A stretch of DNA of 45,655 nt. Source: an uncultured Prevotellaceae bacterium. Its GTDB lineage: Bacteria; Bacteroidota; Bacteroidia; Bacteroidales; Bacteroidaceae. Shown here in pieces: positions 24,573 to 30,820 of the stretch. Made by a program: the position numbers and the translations under genes. The notes beneath the pieces are model-generated. The model had not been told where the DNA came from, did not search any database, and was given only the letters and a program-made list of their open reading frames with translations. How positions within the stretch are numbered: the stretch's first letter is position 1; each line of letters begins with the position of its first letter. The DNA is taken from the NCBI GenBank assembly GCA_947168395.1, contig CAMVLT010000026.1, positions 1 to 45,655 of the forward strand. The letters are read 5' to 3'.

Positions 24573-25397
24573 ATGAAAGCAACTAAACAACTATTAGCAA
24601 TATTCATGGCAATGACAGCAATGGCGGCAGCGGCACAGCAGGGAAAGACCTACAATCTATGGCCAAAGGGTGCTCCCAATGCCAACGGCAACCCCACCGA
24701 CACAGCCAAGGTGACCGTATTCCTGCCTGACGCGAAGAAGGCCACAGGACGAGCCGTCGTCATCTGTCCGGGAGGAGGCTACGGCTTTCTGGCTATGGAC
24801 CACGAGGGTTATGACTGGGCACCCTTCTTCAACCGCGAGGGCATAGCCGCCATCGTGCTAAAATACCGTATGCCACGAGGCAACTGCGAGGTGCCCGTCA
24901 GCGATGCCGAGGAGGCCATGCGACTGGTGCGCCGCAATGCCAAGCAGTGGAACATCAATCCGCAGCAGGTAGGCATCATGGGGTCATCGGCTGGTGGCCA
25001 TCTGGCCTCGACCATTGCCACCCACGCTACCGGCGACGCAGCCCCCAACTTCCAGATTCTCTTCTATCCCGTCATCACAATGGATCCTGCTTTCACCCAT
25101 CAGGGGTCACACGACAACCTGCTCGGCGAAAAGCCCAAGAAGAAGTTGGAACGGCTCTACAGCAATGAACTGCAAGTGACACGCGTCACACCTCGTGCAT
25201 TCATCGCTCTAAGTGATGACGACACGCTGGTGCTGCCCATCAACAGTGCCAACTACTATCAGGAATGTATCCGCCACGACGTGCCCGCCACCGTTCACGT
25301 CTACCCTACCGGCGGGCACGGCTGGGGCTATAGGGAGTCGTTCGACTACCACATAGAATTGGTTTTGGAACTGAAAGCCTGGCTCCAGAGCTTTTAA
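24573..25397 (+). CDS. Secreted alpha/beta-hydrolase esterase
   Basis: A 274-residue exported hydrolase of the BD-FAE/acetyl-xylan-esterase-like group. Residues 1-22 are a signal peptide. The oxyanion-hole motif is VVICPGGGYGFL (the HGGG equivalent), the nucleophile serine sits in GIMGSSAGGHLAS, and a histidine in YPTGGHGWGYRES near the C-terminus completes the triad with an aspartate in ALSDDDTLV. Members release acetyl or feruloyl groups from polysaccharides. It is divergent from a sialate O-acetylesterase, which supports a glycan-deacetylation locus. A lipoprotein gene follows after 23 bases. Confidence 0.85.
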   Translation: MKATKQLLAIFMAMTAMAAAAQQGKTYNLWPKGAPNANGNPTDTAKVTVFLPDAKKATGRAVVICPGGGYGFLAMDHEGYDWAPFFNREGIAAIVLKYRMPRGNCEVPVSDAEEAMRLVRRNAKQWNINPQQVGIMGSSAGGHLASTIATHATGDAAPNFQILFYPVITMDPAFTHQGSHDNLLGEKPKKKLERLYSNELQVTRVTPRAFIALSDDDTLVLPINSANYYQECIRHDVPATVHVYPTGGHGWGYRESFDYHIELVLELKAWLQSF

Positions 25398-25420
25398 AGA
25401 AACACTAACTTAAAACAGAT

Positions 25421-26329
25421 ATGAGACAGAAAAAACTATGGATGCTTGCCGCCGTAGCGACCGCACTGATGATGACAGCCTGTGGTGACAGCGCGCAGAA
25501 GGAATTGAGAGCGAAAGCTGACCAGCTGATGGAAGCTGCCCATCAGTCTAAGGACTATGAGAAGTTATTAACAATGGCCGACAGTCTTGAGAAAACGGGC
25601 AACCTCTCAACGGTGAAAGCCAACTACTGGCGAGGCTATGCCTACGACCGACAGAAACAGAAGGATATGGCCGAACGCTACTGGAGGGCTTCGATGGAAG
25701 CTGGCGAGAATTCTGACGACGCAGAGGACTTCGTCATGTATGCCAAATCGGTAAGCCGTCTGGCCAACCTGCTCAGCGTAAGAGGAGACTACAAGGAGGC
25801 ACTGAAACTGGCCGTACCTACCGTTGAGCGATTAGAAGCATTGAAGTGCGACACGACGAGCGACTACGTGAACCTGCTCATCTATATCGGTTGCTGCCAG
25901 GCCGTCACAGGCATACAGGTGGAAGAGAGCAACCACGGTTTCTACCGTGCCTACAAAAAACATCTGGAGAACATCAAGAAGAAGCATAACGATGCCTCAT
26001 ACAAGGATGCCATTGCTGGCCTTGTCAACGTGGCCCACTACTGCGTGAAGGCCAAGAAATACCAAGAGGCCCTCTACTACACGCGCTACTTCGGAGAGTT
26101 GCTTGGCGAATATGAAATGCGGCCCGACGTGGATGCAGACTACATAGACCGACAGTTAGGACGCTACGACATCTACAAGGCGCAGGCACAGAAAGGGCTG
26201 GGCATGGATGAAGAGGCTGCCGAGACCTACGAGGCCTTTCAGGAAACCGAATTCAGCGCTACACCTGAAGGACTCGCATTGGCCAAGGACTTCCTCGGAA
26301 CGCTTGGAACAACGGAAAGCTCAGAGTAG
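25421..26329 (+). CDS. Lipoprotein with helical repeats
   Basis: A 302-residue protein with a lipoprotein signal; the lipobox cysteine is in ALMMTACGDS (residue 21). The rest is strongly helical with TPR-like units: WRGYAYDRQKQKDMAERYWR, LLSVRGDYKEALKLA, AKKYQEALYYTRYFGELLG and the GLGMDEEAAETYEAFQ pattern. TPR lipoproteins usually serve as scaffolds at the membrane. It is probably cotranscribed with the esterase upstream. Its end overlaps by 9 bases the end of the convergent thioredoxin-like gene. Confidence 0.65.
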   Translation: MRQKKLWMLAAVATALMMTACGDSAQKELRAKADQLMEAAHQSKDYEKLLTMADSLEKTGNLSTVKANYWRGYAYDRQKQKDMAERYWRASMEAGENSDDAEDFVMYAKSVSRLANLLSVRGDYKEALKLAVPTVERLEALKCDTTSDYVNLLIYIGCCQAVTGIQVEESNHGFYRAYKKHLENIKKKHNDASYKDAIAGLVNVAHYCVKAKKYQEALYYTRYFGELLGEYEMRPDVDADYIDRQLGRYDIYKAQAQKGLGMDEEAAETYEAFQETEFSATPEGLALAKDFLGTLGTTESSE

Positions 26330-27472
26330 CTTTTTGATTTCCACATCCAGATCTTTAATCTGAGTAGAGCGCTTTATCAAGTTGTTGTTACGGTCAATCA
26401 GGAAGAACTCGGGCAGCTCAGGCACATTGTAAGATACGGCTAACCTCGAAGCGAGACCATCGGCATCGCGCACACAAATCCAAGGCAGCGCGGCTGTCAT
26501 CTGTTTCCAGAAGTGTTCGTCGCTGTCAAGCGATACCTGGAATATCTCCAAGCCCTGCGCATGATACTTGTTGTAATACTCACGCAGCATCAGAATACGC
26601 TTTGGAGAGTCTTCCATAGCAAACAGGTGGAAATCCAGTAGCACCACCTTGCCCGCCATGTCTGTGAGACGGCGCACCTGACCATGATTGTCAGGCAGCT
26701 CCACTTCGATGACTCCAGACTCCACGATTCTGGTCTGGTCAACGCTCTGGGCCTGACGCTTGGCTTCGATGATGCGGGCATTCTTCAAACCCTCAATGGC
26801 AATGTTGTGCAGGTTCTCACCACGCAAGGCTCCCGGATAAAACGTGTCCCAGCTGGTGGCAACGGCAGCAAACACCTTGCTGTCGTCGCTGCTGTTCTTC
26901 GGGTCGAAGATAAGCCACGGCCCCAACGTCTGGAACAAAGCGAAGTAGGCATAGCTCTTGAAAGGCTCCTTGAAAATATAGTCGCGCTTCACTTCTTCCT
27001 TATAGGTATTGACCATACGCTGCAGCGAGTCACGCAATGCAATCATCGGCAGACTGCCGCTGCGCTCCAAAGCGATGGCGCGAGTCTGCAGGTCAATCTG
27101 CTTCAGAGCCAGTTCCTTGATTTTCAGGTTGTTGTCTGAACCGCTGATGTCGTACTTAGTAGCCATCTGAGGATATCGCGTCTTGACGGTGATGACCTCG
27201 GTAGAGTCAATGGCCACGTTGATAATCTGGTCGCTGATGCGAAGGCGATAGAACTCAGGAGCCTCAGGGGCAGCCTCACTAAAAGCAAACTTTCCATCTT
27301 CCCCAAGATGAACAGAGTCGAGCACACTAATGCCCTCCAGACCAACATTCTCAAAATACAGCACCGAGTCCTTGGCATTGGTCACTTCGCCCTCCACCTT
27401 AAACTCATTTCCTCCACAGGCGGCCAGCATGGTCAGCACGGCACCCGCCACAAAATACTGAACTTTATTCAT
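26321..27472 (-). CDS. Thioredoxin-fold lipoprotein lacking the CXXC active site
   Basis: A 383-residue lipoprotein with the lipobox LAAC at its N-terminus (cysteine at residue 19). About 25-120 is a DUF4369-like beta domain (EGEVTNAKDSVLYFENVG). About 245-383 is a TlpA-like thioredoxin fold, in which GKVVLLDFHLFAMEDSPKRI stands where the canonical family has ...LDFWASWCxxCR. Both cysteines are absent, while the cis-Pro region (NVPELPEFFLIDRNN) and fold signature remain. It therefore cannot do thiol exchange and is more likely a binding or structural protein. It is downstream of the barrel gene at 27491-28273, 18 bases away, on the same strand. Confidence 0.8.
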   Translation of the reverse strand: MNKVQYFVAGAVLTMLAACGGNEFKVEGEVTNAKDSVLYFENVGLEGISVLDSVHLGEDGKFAFSEAAPEAPEFYRLRISDQIINVAIDSTEVITVKTRYPQMATKYDISGSDNNLKIKELALKQIDLQTRAIALERSGSLPMIALRDSLQRMVNTYKEEVKRDYIFKEPFKSYAYFALFQTLGPWLIFDPKNSSDDSKVFAAVATSWDTFYPGALRGENLHNIAIEGLKNARIIEAKRQAQSVDQTRIVESGVIEVELPDNHGQVRRLTDMAGKVVLLDFHLFAMEDSPKRILMLREYYNKYHAQGLEIFQVSLDSDEHFWKQMTAALPWICVRDADGLASRLAVSYNVPELPEFFLIDRNNNLIKRSTQIKDLDVEIKKLL

Positions 27473-27490
27473 TATTCTTCGATTCTTTAT

Positions 27491-28273
27491 TCATTGGCGC
27501 CCACTAAACGGACAAATTGTGACACCAAACACGACGTTGGCAGTCTGTAAATAAGGATTGGTATGGAACTCGGCAAACACCGGCATGTTCGAGAAGCCCA
27601 AGTCGAGCGTCTTTGTCGCACGGATGGAAGCCATCACGCAGGCAAAACCCTCGGCATAAGTATAGGTTGTGCGCTTTGCTGCCTTACCTGTCGTCTTGTC
27701 GGTATAGGTTTCTACCGTGCAGCCGCTCTCGAAGGGAGTGACACCTGCAGCCACACGCCAGTTCAGCCCACCCAACTTGAAGGGGACACCCAGCTCGACA
27801 TAGGTAGAGAAAGCACGGTCGCCAGAATACTTGAAGTCGTTGCCAGCAAACATCGTATAGGCCTGAATGCTGCCATACTTCCACGAATAGCCGATGTTAC
27901 CTTCTATCTGATGACCGCCGTCCTTACCATAATAGAAGAAACGGTCATGAGCGTCAAGTCCCGACATCCAGTAATCGGTAACCCCGATGTTGAAGCCAGT
28001 GTTCTCGTACCCCAACGTAAAAACAATCTCCTGAATGTCATCCCTTCTCAGACCCGTACTGCCGTCCATCTTCAGGGTCAGGCCCTGATAGCTGACGTAA
28101 GCCGTCGGCTGGATGGAAATGCCTGCACGGTCCAGGCCACGCCACATATAATGACTGACGAAATCAGCATCCAAATAGCCCTCCACATCTTTAAGATCCA
28201 CCTGGGCACTCACTACCTGCGGCATCAACATGGCCATCAAGACCCCACCCACAATTTTCCTGAATAAATTCAT
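27491..28273 (-). CDS. Outer-membrane beta-barrel protein, TorF/Gcw_chp-like
   Basis: A 260-residue barrel protein with a signal peptide (MNLFRKIVGGVLMAMLMPQV...SAQ). DFVSHYMWRGLDRAGISIQP resembles the D-Y-x-x-R-G signature at the start of Gcw_chp/TorF putative porins. Alternating strands with aromatic belts run to the end. The ATG at 28273 is chosen because an upstream in-frame ATG at 28306 lies within the -7 box of its promoter, and because the signal peptide begins at 28273 after GAAGAG. Substrate is unknown. Confidence 0.7.
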   Translation of the reverse strand: MNLFRKIVGGVLMAMLMPQVVSAQVDLKDVEGYLDADFVSHYMWRGLDRAGISIQPTAYVSYQGLTLKMDGSTGLRRDDIQEIVFTLGYENTGFNIGVTDYWMSGLDAHDRFFYYGKDGGHQIEGNIGYSWKYGSIQAYTMFAGNDFKYSGDRAFSTYVELGVPFKLGGLNWRVAAGVTPFESGCTVETYTDKTTGKAAKRTTYTYAEGFACVMASIRATKTLDLGFSNMPVFAEFHTNPYLQTANVVFGVTICPFSGRQ

Positions 28274-28303
28274 CTTTTTCTCTTCTATTATTATTTTCGG
28301 GTG

Positions 28304-28335
28304 CAAAGGTAGTGCAATTCGAGTGAATTACAAAA
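28304..28335 (-). promoter_or_regulatory. Promoter of the barrel/thioredoxin-fold pair
   Basis: Minus-strand TACCTTTG (28304-28311) with TTTTG (28331-28335) 19 bases upstream. It would start the mRNA about 20-25 bases before the ATG at 28273, which decides the start of that gene. Confidence 0.65.
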
Positions 28336-28352
28336 TAATTTGCGAATTATTT
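28333..28352 (-). terminator. AT-rich hairpin after the TonB operon
   Basis: AAATAATT (28333-28340) and AATTATTT (28345-28352) form a stem right at the stop codon of the last gene of the leftward operon (28352-33799). On the minus strand it is followed by TGT and little else, so it is a weak terminator at best. It overlaps the promoter of the next leftward gene. Confidence 0.35.
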
Positions 28353-29626
28353 TACGTCTCGGGAAAATCATACACCAGATACTGCACGTTGGGTTCGGTT
28401 GGATAGTTTGTGAGTCGCCCAGAGCGTGTTACGAACGACAGGATGCCATTATATACGCCATTGCCAAATGTGTACTGACCGCTGTAGATGTTGATGTAGT
28501 GAATACGACGGGCATCATAGTTCAGGAGCCGCTCTACGTCGTTGACAGGCATACCGTCAATCAGCACCAACGTTGGCCAAGAACCTTCGTTGGGTGTCTG
28601 GTCACTAAAGACTACCAGACGTGGTACGCCATTTACATTCCTGTTACTGACGCAACTCACATACTCCAGCAGCGCCTCCCTAACCGTGAAGAACTGACGG
28701 TACTCATCAAGATTATAGGTCAGGTAAGGCTTGGTGCCAAATGCCGTTTCATCATAGTCCAATGGTACTACCTCTTCAGCCATTTCATCGGCTATCACAC
28801 CCAATTGCGCTTCACGCTTGGCTGGGGCGATGGCCATTTGATGCCGCTGCATGTCAATGGAGCGGGCCTCCACCTCACTACGCTTGTAATGGAACACAAG
28901 ATGGGGGAGTTCTTTAGGGAGCAAGGCGGCAAACGGACTTATCATCTCGACAGGCAGATTCACACCTGTAGACGAGACGGCCGAGAGCACTAATGGCAGC
29001 TTACCTTGAATGCCATAGGTGTAGAATACTGCAATGGAGTCATTCACCATCTTTCCCTCAAAATAATGTATCTGCTTCCCTACGATACTCAAGGAAGGAC
29101 AAATCTGGCTGCCGCTGAACGTCCCATTCTTTACACGCGCCTTGATGATATGGCCTTCGGTTTCAGACCCTCCCCCTTCCCCTCCCTGTTTAGGGAGGGG
29201 AGAAGAAATCCAATACTCCCCTCCCTCAACAGGGAGGGGTTGGGGGTGGGTCTTATCCTCCACCCACTCTATATCGTCATCCTCACTCTTGTGAAGAGGA
29301 TTGACGACTGCCACTAACCGTTGAGCCGCATGGGCACCGTCGCGAGTATAGACCGACAACACATAGTACCCGCTATGCAGGTGGAAGGGCAGTTCGATAA
29401 CCTTCTCTCCTTTTCCTCCTTTAAGACCTATCACGGCACCAGCCGCCAATCTATACGCATCACACAGTTCGGCGTATGCTATCAAAGCATTGTCGGCAGT
29501 CACGCTTACTTTCATCGCCTCACCGGCAAGATACCAGGTGCGGTCGGTCTCAACACTCGCTGCAAAGCTGCTCAGAGAAAGCATCATCGCAGCTGCCAAT
29601 GATAATATCCTGCTGTTCATCTTCAA
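28352..29626 (-). CDS. Secreted plug-domain-like protein of the TonB operon
   Basis: A 424-residue protein with a signal peptide (1-23, ending SSFAAS). An N-terminal Ig/MG-like region (30-110, ETDRTWYLAGEAMKVSVTAD) is followed by a region ending in a TonB-plug-like fold without a barrel: VLIDGMPVNDVERLLNYDAR, INIYSGQYTFGNGVYNGILS. Bacteroidota MG2/plug proteins of this kind accompany TonB receptors. It is the third gene after the receptor and DUF4249 genes, each separated by 3 bases. Residues 126-153 (KTHPQPLPVEGGE ... SPLPKQGGEGGG) are encoded by an inserted G-rich palindromic element that keeps the reading frame. Confidence 0.7.
   Translation of the reverse strand: MKMNSRILSLAAAMMLSLSSFAASVETDRTWYLAGEAMKVSVTADNALIAYAELCDAYRLAAGAVIGLKGGKGEKVIELPFHLHSGYYVLSVYTRDGAHAAQRLVAVVNPLHKSEDDDIEWVEDKTHPQPLPVEGGEYWISSPLPKQGGEGGGSETEGHIIKARVKNGTFSGSQICPSLSIVGKQIHYFEGKMVNDSIAVFYTYGIQGKLPLVLSAVSSTGVNLPVEMISPFAALLPKELPHLVFHYKRSEVEARSIDMQRHQMAIAPAKREAQLGVIADEMAEEVVPLDYDETAFGTKPYLTYNLDEYRQFFTVREALLEYVSCVSNRNVNGVPRLVVFSDQTPNEGSWPTLVLIDGMPVNDVERLLNYDARRIHYINIYSGQYTFGNGVYNGILSFVTRSGRLTNYPTEPNVQYLVYDFPET
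29168..29250. repeat. G-rich palindromic element inside the plug-like gene
   Basis: The left unit 29168-29200 is CCCTCCCCCTTCCCCTCCCT, then GTTTAGGGAGGGG. The right unit 29218-29250 is CCCCTCCCTCAACAGGGAGG, then GGTTGGGGGTGGG. The 17 bases between them are unrelated. The outer ends mirror each other (GACCC / GGGTC), giving an 83-bp element with terminal inverted repeats, fully inside a coding sequence and translated without a stop. Confidence 0.9.
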
Positions 29627-29629
29627 CTC

Positions 29630-30817
29630 TTAATAACTAACGTTTTCAGTCAACGACCAGAAGTCGGGTTCCTCAATATATGCACTCTTGTACCTCACGT
29701 CGAGCTGTATTTCCGTTGCCCATGCCGTTCTCAGCTTACCATTAGGCTCCATTCTCTTGTCTTCCCATTCGCACAGGTACTTGCCTTCCCTTACCATTTG
29801 ACGGCAATCAGCATCGCTCGTGTTCTCGAATATGGTGCGTTCGTCTTTTCGTGGAGGAATGTAGATGGTGAAGTCCTCGGGATTGAGGAAGAACCTGTAA
29901 TCAGTGGTATTCAACGAGCAGCCCACATATCCTATCACGTGCTTTTGTGACGTAAGGCATCGGATATTGGTAGGCAATGCCGACGGCAGTGGGGTAAACA
30001 GCCCGCCCATCTCCGAACCTGCCTGATGTCGTGCAAGCTCATACTCGTACTCTGCCTTTGTGATGGCACGCTGATGCACCAGTCCGCTATACCTGTAATA
30101 CACACGCTCGTCACTACGGTCCAGTTCGTACATCTTGAGCCTTCTGATGTGCTGTCCTTCATAACTCAGGCTGGCACCAACCGTGCTTGTCGTGCCTGCT
30201 GCATCCTTCCATCCGCGCTCAGGAAACTGGTTGGCCTTAAAGACTGGCTTCATGATGCTTGTATCAAAGTAAATGGTGGTCGTGTAGTCGGCATGCACTT
30301 CCCATGTCTCGTCGTAGGTCCAGGCATAGTAGTTCGTCTTGCCTGACTCAAAAGGAGGATCAGGGGTGACGAGCACGTCGATATGGCTCTCAGGAGTGTT
30401 CTGTACCCCTCTCACGTCGGCTATCTTCTCGGTACGAAGAGGTTTCTGGGGTTCCGATTCATACACCTCACCATCGGCTTCTATATGCAGATAGTATTCA
30501 GCGTCGGGAGCCAAAGCGTCAATCCAGCAAAAGTAAAATCCATCGTTTGACAGTGTCTTGTATTCCGAGCCGTCGCTCCCCCGTACCGATACTTTTGCTC
30601 CCCTCACCATTTGCCGGCTATACGAGGAATTGAGGGCCTGTGTACGCGACAGGATAAACGTATTCCAATGTAACGAATATATCGTGCCTTCCACAACCAG
30701 CAGGTCGGAATCCTCCTCTGAAATGTCGGCTTCATATTCTTCTATACAGCCCGACAGCGAACAAACGCACGCCATGAGGCAAAGCACAAAATATAGCGAT
30801 TTTATCTGCTTCATCAT
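29630..30817 (-). CDS. DUF4249 lipoprotein, TonB receptor partner
   Basis: A 395-residue lipoprotein (lipobox LSGC near residue 24) with the DUF4249 pattern: a start such as DSDLLVVEGTIYSLHWNTFI, then WIDALAPDAEYYLHIEADGE and the beta-rich middle with TNYYAWTYDETWEV. DUF4249 proteins sit next to TonB-dependent receptors in Bacteroidota and are thought to be surface-exposed partners. Here the gene is 3 bases after the receptor gene. The transported substrate is unknown. Confidence 0.85.
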   Translation of the reverse strand: MMKQIKSLYFVLCLMACVCSLSGCIEEYEADISEEDSDLLVVEGTIYSLHWNTFILSRTQALNSSYSRQMVRGAKVSVRGSDGSEYKTLSNDGFYFCWIDALAPDAEYYLHIEADGEVYESEPQKPLRTEKIADVRGVQNTPESHIDVLVTPDPPFESGKTNYYAWTYDETWEVHADYTTTIYFDTSIMKPVFKANQFPERGWKDAAGTTSTVGASLSYEGQHIRRLKMYELDRSDERVYYRYSGLVHQRAITKAEYEYELARHQAGSEMGGLFTPLPSALPTNIRCLTSQKHVIGYVGCSLNTTDYRFFLNPEDFTIYIPPRKDERTIFENTSDADCRQMVREGKYLCEWEDKRMEPNGKLRTAWATEIQLDVRYKSAYIEEPDFWSLTENVSY

Positions 30818-30820
30818 ATT

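Noticed and set aside
28274..28306. Upstream in-frame ATG (28306) for the barrel protein
   Set aside because: It lies inside the -7 box of the promoter, so it would not be in the mRNA; the signal peptide begins at 28273.
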